Below, piece by piece: positions 24,650 to 32,124 of a stretch of DNA of 64,000 nt; position 1 is the first letter of the stretch; each line of letters begins with the position of its first letter. Location: assembly GCA_964577375.1 (NCBI GenBank), contig CAZNYW010000001.1, positions 1-64,000 of the forward strand, given 5' to 3'. This DNA is from DATKUC01 sp964577375 (GTDB taxonomy: Bacteria > Spirochaetota > Spirochaetia > DSM-27196 > DATKUC01). Below the pieces are notes generated by a model. It searched no databases and was not told the origin of the DNA. It was given only the letters and a program-made list of their open reading frames with translations. The position numbers and the translations under genes were made by a program.

Positions 24650-24671
24650 ATAGGAGGGGCGCAGCCACACT
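24643..24671 (+). promoter_or_regulatory. predicted leaderless promoter of the yuiD-rnf operon
   Basis: TTGACA (24643-24648), 17 bases, CACACT (24666-24671), then 8 bases to ATG 24680. The -35 is perfect and the -10 weak. Any factor binding the shared -35 region would affect both divergent genes. Confidence 0.4.
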
Positions 24672-24679
24672 TACGCAGT

Positions 24680-25159
24680 ATGCCGTCAAGAGCCTTCACC
24701 TACCTCTATGCGCTCATCAGCAATCCTATTTTTCTTGCAGCATTCTTCAGCTGGTTCATCGCGCAGCTCATGAAGGCGGTCATCGACGCCATCCGAAGCA
24801 GATCTCGCCGTTCGCGCGACATGGTGACGACCCTTTTCTGGAAGACCGGCGGCATGCCGTCGAGCCATGCGTCGCTGGTCACCGCACTTGCGACATCGCT
24901 CGGTTTCGAGTACGGGCTCGACAGCCCGCTCTTCACGCTCTCGCTCTTTTACGGAATTCTCGTCATACGTGACGCACTCGGGGTGCGCCGCGCGGCCGGG
25001 CTTCAGGCCCAGGCGCTCAATCGCCTCGGCATGGAGCTGCACGACCGGCTGGGAATACGGTTCAAGCCGCTCAAAGAGGTGAACGGACACACCGCCGCAG
25101 AAGTCTCTGTCGGTGTGCTTCTGGGCTTTTTCATCGCGACCGCGTTCAGTATTCTATAA
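24680..25159 (+). CDS. YuiD-like divergent PAP2 (DUF212) membrane protein
   Basis: A 159-residue protein of the divergent PAP2 family (DUF212). The phosphatase-like motifs GGMPSSHASLVTALA (residues about 57-71) and NGHTAAEVSVGVLLG (about 136-150) recall the C2 and C3 motifs of PAP2 lipid phosphatases. Three to four hydrophobic segments predict an inner-membrane protein. The biochemical role is not established for the family. It is the first gene of the run that ends with the GH57 gene; its stop codon overlaps the next start (TAATG). Confidence 0.85.
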   Translation: MPSRAFTYLYALISNPIFLAAFFSWFIAQLMKAVIDAIRSRSRRSRDMVTTLFWKTGGMPSSHASLVTALATSLGFEYGLDSPLFTLSLFYGILVIRDALGVRRAAGLQAQALNRLGMELHDRLGIRFKPLKEVNGHTAAEVSVGVLLGFFIATAFSIL

Positions 25160-26883
25160 TGATATCGATGAATTCCCGGCTCGATCGCCTTTCATCCAAC
25201 GTTCCCCTTCTTCTCTGCCTTCTGCTCCTTCTGGGAGGCGCCCTCTTTTTTCTTCTGCCGTCCGTCGATCCGGCGGTCACCGGCCTTTCGCGTGACACCG
25301 CATGGCGTGGCTATTTCACCCTCCTGGTGGGTGATGATGTTTCCAGCTCTCTGGTGACCGAGGCGCTCGGGAAGTCGGGAATCGGCGGCGTTGTGTCTCA
25401 AACCTCGGCCTCGGTTAGCTTCAACGATATCGACGGCATTTCAACCGTTGCGGTCGCCGACATTTCGAAACGGCTCGATCCGCGGGACCCGCGGCTGGAC
25501 CCCTACATGAAGGGGCTTCCCGGTTACTTCCACACCCGTGTGAGCGGCCGCGGGATGCAGATTTTCTACCTTCCGGCCCACGCCTCGAGCATTCTGCGGA
25601 TCAACCGCCTCGTGCACCGCGCGCTGGATCCCTACCACATCGACTGGTTTCTGCTGGAGTGGAGCGGACTGCGGCGGCTTCTCTTCGCGGCGACGTTTGC
25701 GGTTTTTGTCGCGCTGCTTCTCTACCGGACGCGGCGGCATCGCCTGTTCGTGGCTCTGGGCGCGCTTCCCTGGGTGGCCGGCGTGGTCGCAGGCGGTTAC
25801 GGCGGCTTCGCCGCCTCCTGCGTGCTCGCCTTCGCGTGGGCCTACCTCGCAGAAGAGGGTATTCCGTTGCTCGAACGACATTTCGAGGACCGGTCGCGAG
25901 CGGACTCGCGGTCGCGAGCGGACTCGCGGTCGCGAGCGGACTCGCGGTCGCGAACGGACTCGCGCGCGAGGCGGGGTGATGAGGAACCGCACCGAATCGG
26001 TCCGACCCTCTTTGGCCCGGCGGGCAGTGAGCTGCGGTCGCGCGCGGCGTTCTATCTGCTCGCGCTCATTGTGGCTGCGGTCCTGCGCTATGATGCCGCT
26101 GCGGGCCCGCTGTCACTGATCGGACTGATTCCCGGACTTTTCGCAACCGCTGCCCTCGGTGCGCTCGCCGCCGGTCTCATCCGCAGGCAGGCCGAAGGGC
26201 GCGAGCACAGGCTTTTCCTGCCGCGCAGGATACTCCGCAGGAACGCCGCGCGCGCGCTGCGCGGCGTTTACCTCAGCGCGGTTCCGGTTCTCCTTATTCT
26301 CGTGATGGTTCCGCCGGTCATTCTTCTCGCAATTCCGTCGGGAACGCCGGTGAACGTTCCTCGGCCCGTCGGCGCGTCGGTGGGCGGCGGCCTCAGCTGG
26401 AGCTCGCTCGAACGGCTCTGGGAAAAGGGGAAGACGGGGACCCTCCCGGACCTTGCCGATTACCTGACGCACCGTGCCTACCAGGATACCTTCCTGTACC
26501 AGACGGCCGACGCGAGCGGCGGCGGCTCCGCGTACCGGTTCCCGCAGCCGGGCGAGGAGGTCAACATTCCGGGATACACCTTCGACGGTATGCGGGTAAC
26601 CGAGCATCCCCAGGTGATGTTCACCTTCAACGACACCTGGTATCACCGCCAGCTGACCGGAGCCCAGGGCGTTGCGGCGATGCTTCGGGCTCAGGGGAGA
26701 CCGGTGGAGGTTATGGTGGAACCGGCGGGCCGGGTTTACGGTGATACCGGCATGCTGCTGCGTCACGCAGGAATCGTCCTGCTTCTTTTCCTGCCGTTTC
26801 TCGTCTCGCTGGTTCGTCTGACGGTGCGGATACGATATGGATTGCGCGATACCTTGGTTCGAAGAAAAAAGATCGAAGCGTAA
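25159..26883 (+). CDS. unknown multi-pass membrane protein with RSRADS repeats
   Basis: I do not recognise this 574-residue protein. It has an N-terminal hydrophobic helix (LLLCLLLLLGGALFFLL), a long extracytoplasmic region (about 35-165), and paired helices near 175-230. A cytoplasmic Arg/Ser/Asp/Ala repeat follows (about 245-272, four RSRADS-like units), then further helices at about 300-395, a second soluble region (about 400-535) and a last helix near 540. The layout suggests an envelope sensor or assembly protein. It lies between the YuiD-like gene (1-base overlap) and rnfC (14 bases), so it may serve the Rnf complex or lipid metabolism, but this is only positional evidence. Confidence 0.65.
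   Translation: MISMNSRLDRLSSNVPLLLCLLLLLGGALFFLLPSVDPAVTGLSRDTAWRGYFTLLVGDDVSSSLVTEALGKSGIGGVVSQTSASVSFNDIDGISTVAVADISKRLDPRDPRLDPYMKGLPGYFHTRVSGRGMQIFYLPAHASSILRINRLVHRALDPYHIDWFLLEWSGLRRLLFAATFAVFVALLLYRTRRHRLFVALGALPWVAGVVAGGYGGFAASCVLAFAWAYLAEEGIPLLERHFEDRSRADSRSRADSRSRADSRSRTDSRARRGDEEPHRIGPTLFGPAGSELRSRAAFYLLALIVAAVLRYDAAAGPLSLIGLIPGLFATAALGALAAGLIRRQAEGREHRLFLPRRILRRNAARALRGVYLSAVPVLLILVMVPPVILLAIPSGTPVNVPRPVGASVGGGLSWSSLERLWEKGKTGTLPDLADYLTHRAYQDTFLYQTADASGGGSAYRFPQPGEEVNIPGYTFDGMRVTEHPQVMFTFNDTWYHRQLTGAQGVAAMLRAQGRPVEVMVEPAGRVYGDTGMLLRHAGIVLLLFLPFLVSLVRLTVRIRYGLRDTLVRRKKIEA
25891..25962 (+). repeat. four 18-base tandem repeats coding RSRADS
   Basis: The 18-base unit cggtcgcgagcggactcg occurs at 25891, 25909 and 25927, and with one change at 25945. 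It encodes six residues in frame in a predicted cytoplasmic loop of the membrane protein. Near-identity at DNA level points to slippage-prone expansion. Confidence 0.92.
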
Positions 26884-26897
26884 CGAAAAGAGGCATC

Positions 26898-28259
26898 ATG
26901 TTTGGAGTACGAACGTTCCGCGGGGGAGGGATATTCCCATATGAAAGAAAGAACCGCACCCGCGAGAAGCGAATATGGAACGCCGCCATTCCGGGAATCG
27001 CGCTGGTGCCCTTTGCTCAGAACCAGGGCAGGCCGGCCCGGCCGCTTGTAGCGCCGGGTAACCGGGTCAGGGAGGGGATGCTGATCGGCCAGGCGGAGGG
27101 CGAGGACTCTTCGCCGGTCCACTCGCCGATTCCAGGAATTGTACGGGAGCTTGTTTCGATAGTGCTTCCCGGCGGGGAAGGCTCGTCTGCCGCGGTAATC
27201 GCGCTCGACGGTGAGTTCGACCGGCTCGGGAAGGAGCCGCGGCTTTATCCCTGGGAGCATCTTTCCTCCGAACAGATCATAGAGACCATCGCGGCAATGG
27301 GCGTCGTCGGGATGGGCGGTGAGGCGGTCCCGACGCGGTTGAAGTATCGGCGGGCAAAGGCGGCGGGGGCAGACCTTCTTCTGATAAACGGCGTCGAGTC
27401 CGAGCCCTACCTTTCTTCTGATTTCCGACTGATGGTGGAAAAGGCACCTCAGCTCGTCGAAGGAGCGAGAATCGCGGGCAAGGCCCTCGGCGTAAGCCGG
27501 ACAGTAATCGCGGTGACCGACAACGACGCGGCGGACGCGCTGACACAGGCGGTCCGGGAGTCCGGTTCCGCCATCCGTGTTTCACTCCTCCCGCGCCGCT
27601 ATCCCCAGGGAGACGAAAAGCAGCTGGTCCGTTACATCACCGGAAAGGAGGTCCCTTCCGGCGGAACCGCCACCGATGTCGGCGCTGTAGTCTCCAACGC
27701 GTCAACGATCCACGCCGTCTATGAAGCCGTGGTGCTCCAGAAGCCGGTGATCGACCGCGTACTTACGGTGGCCGGCGGTGCGATCCGCAATCAGGGAAAT
27801 CTCAAGGTCAGGATAGGCACCCCTGTTGCCGATCTCATCGAGGAGTGCGGCGGCTTCACCGAGACTCCCGCGAGGATCGTCATCGGCGGACCGATGATGG
27901 GCACCGGCATCTTCGACCTGTCGATGCCGGTGACCAAGAGCACCCGCGGGATACTCGCTCTCAGCTCCCGGGAGGTTGGAGATGCGCCGGAGACCGCCTG
28001 CATCCAGTGCGGTCGCTGCGTCCGCGCCTGTCCAATGGGCCTCGAGCCCATCACGCTCTACAAGTACATCGATCACCAGCAGCACGAACGCGCTCTGGAA
28101 GCGGGACTCATGGACTGCCGCGAGTGCGGCGCCTGCGCCTACGTCTGCCCGGCTCACATCCCCCTTGTTCAGGGGCTCCGGGTCGGCAAGCGGACCATCG
28201 AGAATCGAGGAAAAACTGAAGCAGCGGCTGCAGGCAGGGTCCCGGAGGGTTCGCGGTGA
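26898..28259 (+). CDS. rnfC: Rnf complex subunit C (electron entry, NADH side)
   Basis: RnfC is the peripheral NADH/FMN-binding subunit of the ion-translocating ferredoxin:NAD+ oxidoreductase. The 453-residue protein has the N-terminal RnfC barrel-sandwich region (FRGGGIFP), a NuoF-like Rossmann domain (GVVGMGGEAVPT; LLINGVESEPYLSSD), an SLBB segment, and two C-terminal [4Fe-4S] motifs, CIQCGRCVRACP and CRECGACAYVCP. It is shorter than the proteobacterial form, which has a long repetitive tail. ATG 26898 has AAAGAGG upstream. rnfD overlaps its stop by four bases, and gene order C-D-G-E-A-B matches clostridial-type clusters. Confidence 0.95.
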   Translation: MFGVRTFRGGGIFPYERKNRTREKRIWNAAIPGIALVPFAQNQGRPARPLVAPGNRVREGMLIGQAEGEDSSPVHSPIPGIVRELVSIVLPGGEGSSAAVIALDGEFDRLGKEPRLYPWEHLSSEQIIETIAAMGVVGMGGEAVPTRLKYRRAKAAGADLLLINGVESEPYLSSDFRLMVEKAPQLVEGARIAGKALGVSRTVIAVTDNDAADALTQAVRESGSAIRVSLLPRRYPQGDEKQLVRYITGKEVPSGGTATDVGAVVSNASTIHAVYEAVVLQKPVIDRVLTVAGGAIRNQGNLKVRIGTPVADLIEECGGFTETPARIVIGGPMMGTGIFDLSMPVTKSTRGILALSSREVGDAPETACIQCGRCVRACPMGLEPITLYKYIDHQQHERALEAGLMDCRECGACAYVCPAHIPLVQGLRVGKRTIENRGKTEAAAAGRVPEGSR

Positions 28260-29431
28260 GCAGTGAAGGTCGGGACCGTCCGGTCCCTGCGGAGCCTGAG
28301 ACCCCGCGGCTCCCGGTTGTTACCGGCTCGCCCCAGTTCCACGAGCGCACATCGACCGCGCTCATTATGTGGTTCGTCGTGCTGAGCCTCTCTCCCGCCC
28401 TCCTGTGGGGAATCTATCTCTATGGCTGGCGGGCGCTTGCCGTGATCCTGGTGGCGGTCGGCGCCTCGGCAGGATGCGAGTTCATTCTTGTTCGCTTCGT
28501 CGTCCGGCCCCGCGCCGGCGGCGGAGTCCTGAAGGACGGAAGCGCCGTCCTGACCGGTTTTCTCATCGGGATGACGATGCCGCCCGCGGTTCCGCTCTTC
28601 ATCCCGGTGGTGGCCGGCGTCTTCGCAATCGCGGTGGTTAAATGGACCTTCGGCGGGCTGGGAACCAACTGGATGAATCCTGCGCTGGCCGCGCGGGTCT
28701 TCGTCTACTTCTCGTGGACCTCCAGCATGTCGACCTGGACTCTGCCGAGAACGCTTGGTCACGCCGCAGGCGGCGCCGTCGACGCAGTGAGCACCGCAAC
28801 GCCTCTCGGGATGATCAAGGCACAGGTGCTGAGCGGATCGGTCACCGCCGACGGTCCCATGTCGCTTCTCCGCAGTGCCGGATTTCCGAGGAGCGGCCTC
28901 GACCTGTCGGTGACCGAATGGCTCAATGCCCACATCCTGAGCCCGCTCGGTGCCCACATTCCCGGCGGTTACGTGGACCTGTTCTTCGGAAACGTGCCCG
29001 GGGCGATAGGGGAGGGATCGGTGCTTCTGCTGCTGGCAGGAAGCATCCTCATGTTCGGTCGCCGCATCATAAGCTGGGAAATCCCCGCAAGCTTCTTTTT
29101 CTCGTTCGCCCTCTTCGAATGGATATTCGGCGGTACGCTTTTCCATACCGGTTTCTTCACAGGGGACGTCCTTTTCAGCCTCTGTACCGGCGGGGTGATG
29201 CTTGCACTCTTCTACATGGCGACCGACCCGGTTACCTCTCCCATGAGCTCGAGCGGGATGATCGTCTACGGCAGCTGCGTGGGCATCCTCACCTTTCTGA
29301 TTCGTGCCTTCGGCTCCTTTCCGGAGGGCGTGGCCCTCGCTGTGATTTTCATGAACATGTTCGTGCCGCTAATCAACAGGCTCACCGCCCCGCGCCGCTA
29401 CGGGCTCCGAACGGGCGGTGAACGGGCATGA
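28256..29431 (+). CDS. rnfD: Rnf complex subunit D (membrane, covalent FMN)
   Basis: A 391-residue multi-helix subunit homologous to NqrB. The covalent flavin motif is present as STATPLG (Thr182 the likely FMN attachment site), together with the conserved TNWMNPALAARVF stretch. It forms part of the membrane ion-transfer path. The N-terminal 30 residues are extra, polar and Pro-rich compared with shorter homologues, so a start further in is possible. The GTG at 28256 overlaps the rnfC stop, and the rnfG start overlaps its 3' end by four bases. Confidence 0.94.
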   Translation: MSSEGRDRPVPAEPETPRLPVVTGSPQFHERTSTALIMWFVVLSLSPALLWGIYLYGWRALAVILVAVGASAGCEFILVRFVVRPRAGGGVLKDGSAVLTGFLIGMTMPPAVPLFIPVVAGVFAIAVVKWTFGGLGTNWMNPALAARVFVYFSWTSSMSTWTLPRTLGHAAGGAVDAVSTATPLGMIKAQVLSGSVTADGPMSLLRSAGFPRSGLDLSVTEWLNAHILSPLGAHIPGGYVDLFFGNVPGAIGEGSVLLLLAGSILMFGRRIISWEIPASFFFSFALFEWIFGGTLFHTGFFTGDVLFSLCTGGVMLALFYMATDPVTSPMSSSGMIVYGSCVGILTFLIRAFGSFPEGVALAVIFMNMFVPLINRLTAPRRYGLRTGGERA

Positions 29432-29958
29432 ACACCATATTCAGCACCGCAGGCAGGCTTGCGCTTCTGTGCGGCGTCGCAGGACTGCTCCTGGCGGTCA
29501 CCTACATCGGACTGTCACCTGCGATCGCCGCGAGCTCGGATGCCGTGCTCAACAGCGCGGTGAAAACTGTTTCAGGCGGCGCCAGCGTCGGCGCAGCGGT
29601 CAATGTCACCGGACGGAGCCACATCGTGCTCTACTATCCGCTCGCCGCCGGATCAACTTCCGCCTCCGGTTATGTGCTGCTGCTTCGCGGGGAGGGCTAC
29701 GCGGGAGAGATCAACCTGGTTGCCAGGTACGCGCCCTCCGGGGAGGTCGTACAGGCCCGGTTCTTCGACCGGCACAGCGGTCCTCCCGCAGCGCCGCGGA
29801 ACCCGGCAAGGGGACTGCTGCGCGCGTTTGAGGGAAAAAACGGCGCCGCCGCCGGTCCGACTCAGGCGGTGAGCGGCGCAACCGTCAGCTTCATCGCCGC
29901 CCGGCAGATGCTCGCTGCAGGGTCGGACTTCGTGAGATCGCTTGGAGCGAAAGAATGA
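29428..29958 (+). CDS. rnfG: Rnf complex subunit G (covalent FMN)
   Basis: A 176-residue subunit with one N-terminal transmembrane helix (about 8-32) and a periplasmic FMN-binding domain. The flavinylation motif SGAT is seen in QAVSGATVSF, with Thr152 as the expected phosphoester site. The domain is shorter and more Ala/Gly-rich than typical RnfG proteins (about 200 residues). A flavin transferase (ApbE) is needed for loading and is not in this window. It overlaps rnfD and rnfE by four bases each, so it is translationally coupled. Confidence 0.9.
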   Translation: MNTIFSTAGRLALLCGVAGLLLAVTYIGLSPAIAASSDAVLNSAVKTVSGGASVGAAVNVTGRSHIVLYYPLAAGSTSASGYVLLLRGEGYAGEINLVARYAPSGEVVQARFFDRHSGPPAAPRNPARGLLRAFEGKNGAAAGPTQAVSGATVSFIAARQMLAAGSDFVRSLGAKE

Positions 29959-30635
29959 TAAATACCAACACCCCGGCAGAGGATTTTTCGAAGGGCATCT
30001 GGCGTCAGAACCCGGTTTTTGTTCTGCTCCTCGGGCTCTGCCCGGCGCTCGCGGTGACAAACCTTGTTTCCAATGCAATCGTCATGGGAGTCTCCGTCAC
30101 CATCGTGCTGGTCGCGTCAAATCTCTCGGTTTCGCTCCTGAGAGAATTTATACCGGACAAAATCCGGATTCCGTCGTATACTGTTGTCGTTGCCATTTTT
30201 GTGACGGTTATCGACCTGGTAATGCAGGCATACATGCCGAGGATGTCTAGGAGCCTCGGCATATACGTGCCATTGATTGTAGTCAACTGCATTATTCTCA
30301 GTCGTGCCGACATGTTCGCTCGGGAGAATTCGGGGGGCCGGTCGATTCTTGATGCGCTTGGGATGGGGGTGGGGTTCATCCTGGCGCTGACGCTCATTGC
30401 CGCATGCAGGGAGATTCTCGGTTCGGGAACGATTACACTGTTTCCCGTCGGCGGATTCTCCGGCGTAATCACCGTACCCATTCTCTCCGACTCTCCGGTT
30501 CGCATACTTGGCCTCGGAACCGGAGCTTTTCTCATTGCCGGCTATCTCAAGGCGCTGTTCAACTGGTACACGGCGCGATTCGAGAGCGATGATCGGCGAA
30601 GCGGACGTTCCGGAACGACGAATCAGGCAGCGTGA
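29955..30635 (+). CDS. rnfE: Rnf complex subunit E (membrane)
   Basis: A 226-residue integral membrane protein of the NqrD/RnfE family. Characteristic segments are NPVFVLLLGLCPALAVT and the downstream helices, including REILGSGTI. RnfA and RnfE are inverted homologues that hold the intramembrane iron-sulfur site; the Cys in LGLCPAL is the conserved ligand. About 20 polar residues at the C-terminus (ARFESDDRRSGRSG) extend beyond the core. ATG 29955 overlaps rnfG, and rnfA starts 10 bases after the stop. Confidence 0.94.
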   Translation: MINTNTPAEDFSKGIWRQNPVFVLLLGLCPALAVTNLVSNAIVMGVSVTIVLVASNLSVSLLREFIPDKIRIPSYTVVVAIFVTVIDLVMQAYMPRMSRSLGIYVPLIVVNCIILSRADMFARENSGGRSILDALGMGVGFILALTLIAACREILGSGTITLFPVGGFSGVITVPILSDSPVRILGLGTGAFLIAGYLKALFNWYTARFESDDRRSGRSGTTNQAA

Positions 30636-30645
30636 GGAGCGGGGT

Positions 30646-31236
30646 GTGACATACGTCGGGATCATCATCACATTCATTCTGATCCAGAATTTCGTACTCA
30701 CCTACTTTCTCGGTCTCTGCCCGCTGATTGACCTCTCGCGCCGGATGGACACGGCCTTCGGGCTCGGGCTGACGATGACCTTCGTCATGGCCGTGGCGGC
30801 CGTCGTCACCTGGGTGGTAGACCATCTGGTTCTTATGCCGCTTGGGATCACATTTCTCCGGACACTCGCGTTCATCCTGGTGATAGTGGGGCTGGTACAA
30901 CTGCTGGATCTCGCGGTCCGCAGGCTTTCGGCGCCGCTGCACGGCGTGATCGGAAGGTACCTGCCGCTCGTAACCGCCAACAGCGCGGTGCTCGGAATCG
31001 CTCTCATCGTTTCACAGTCCGGATTCAACGTGCTGCAGACTTTTGTCGCGGGCGTCGGCGCCGGGCTCGGTTTTCTGCTGATCATGCTCATTATGGCTGG
31101 ACTCCGCGAACGGCTCGATCTGGAGTGGGTTCCGCGCCCCCTCCGCGGCGTGCCGATCGCTTTTGTCAGCGCGGGGTTGATGGCGATGGCCTTTCTCGCC
31201 TTCGACCGGTCACTGCTGCACAATCTGCTCGGGTAG
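30646..31236 (+). CDS. rnfA: Rnf complex subunit A (membrane)
   Basis: A 196-residue integral membrane protein of the NqrE/RnfA family. It opens with TYVGIIITFILIQNFVLTYFLG, and the conserved Cys lies in LGLCPLI. The later helix motif GLRERLDLEWVP is typical. The open frame extends upstream into rnfE, but GTG 30646, six bases after GAGGAG, gives the family N-terminus, so I use that start. It lies between rnfE and rnfB (3-base gap). Confidence 0.94.
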   Translation: MTYVGIIITFILIQNFVLTYFLGLCPLIDLSRRMDTAFGLGLTMTFVMAVAAVVTWVVDHLVLMPLGITFLRTLAFILVIVGLVQLLDLAVRRLSAPLHGVIGRYLPLVTANSAVLGIALIVSQSGFNVLQTFVAGVGAGLGFLLIMLIMAGLRERLDLEWVPRPLRGVPIAFVSAGLMAMAFLAFDRSLLHNLLG

Positions 31237-31239
31237 TGA

Positions 31240-32124
31240 ATGGTACCCCCATACGCGGTTACCGATCCGTTCACCGGTGCGCTGCTTCAACTGCTTGTTT
31301 CGGTGGGGGTGGCGACACTTCTCGGTGGCCTTGTTGCGGTGGTGCTGGCAGCACTCTCCGGCGGGATCGCGCTGCGGAGGGACGAGCGCGTGGGACGCCT
31401 GGAGGCGGCCCTTCCAGGGCTTGACTGTGGGCGCTGCGGCCGTCCGACCTGCCTGGAGTACGCGCGTGCAGTTGCGGGAGGAGAAAATCCCGGGCTGTGC
31501 ATGCCCGGCGGCGCGGTCTCCGCAAGGCTCATCGGCAGCATTCTCGGCGTCGACGTGCGGCTGAAGGGCCCGCGGATGACCGCCCAGGTTCACTGCCGCG
31601 GCGGCCGGGGACTCTCCCGGTACCGTTTCGAATATACCGGGCTTTCCGACTGTACGGCGCTCCACATGCTTTTTGGCGGCGACAAGGAGTGCGTCCACAG
31701 CTGTCTGGGGCTGGGCAGCTGTATTCCGGTCTGCCCGGTTGCGGCGATCGACTATGACAACTCGGGACGGGTGAGGGTAGCGAGCGATCTGTGCATATCC
31801 TGCGGGAAGTGCATCGACATATGCCCGACCGGCGTCCTGAAGATGATACCTGCGGATGCCGATGTTGTCGTTGCCTGCAACTCGCCGGATCCGGCCGAAC
31901 GGGTTTCGGCCTACTGCAGCGTGGGATGCACCGGATGCAGGCTCTGCGAGCGGCATAGCCCTGCAGGGGGGTATCACGTGAACCGCAACCTGTGTTCGGT
32001 CGACTACGAACAGCGGGGAGACAGGCGGGCGGGTATGCAGGCATGTCCGCCCCGCTGCATCATACCGGCGTCGGATCTCGCGCGGCCTATGGAATTGGTG
32101 TCAAAACGGGAGGTGCATGAATAG
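31240..32124 (+). CDS. rnfB: Rnf complex subunit B (ferredoxin side, iron-sulfur)
   Basis: A 294-residue subunit that accepts electrons from ferredoxin. It has an N-terminal membrane helix (about 15-42) and a [4Fe-4S]-binding domain with LPGLDCGRCGRPTC and a downstream Cys (NPGLCMPGG). Two ferredoxin-type clusters follow, with CLGLGSCIPVCP and CISCGKCIDICP, and a C-terminal Cys-rich segment (CSVGCTGCRLC). The region between the Cys domain and the ferredoxins is shortened relative to some homologues. It ends with an 8-base overlap into the GH57 gene. Confidence 0.93.
   Translation: MVPPYAVTDPFTGALLQLLVSVGVATLLGGLVAVVLAALSGGIALRRDERVGRLEAALPGLDCGRCGRPTCLEYARAVAGGENPGLCMPGGAVSARLIGSILGVDVRLKGPRMTAQVHCRGGRGLSRYRFEYTGLSDCTALHMLFGGDKECVHSCLGLGSCIPVCPVAAIDYDNSGRVRVASDLCISCGKCIDICPTGVLKMIPADADVVVACNSPDPAERVSAYCSVGCTGCRLCERHSPAGGYHVNRNLCSVDYEQRGDRRAGMQACPPRCIIPASDLARPMELVSKREVHE

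Noticed and set aside
25891..25962. Possible CRISPR array
   Set aside because: Units are contiguous without spacers, in frame and coding; it is a tandem repeat.
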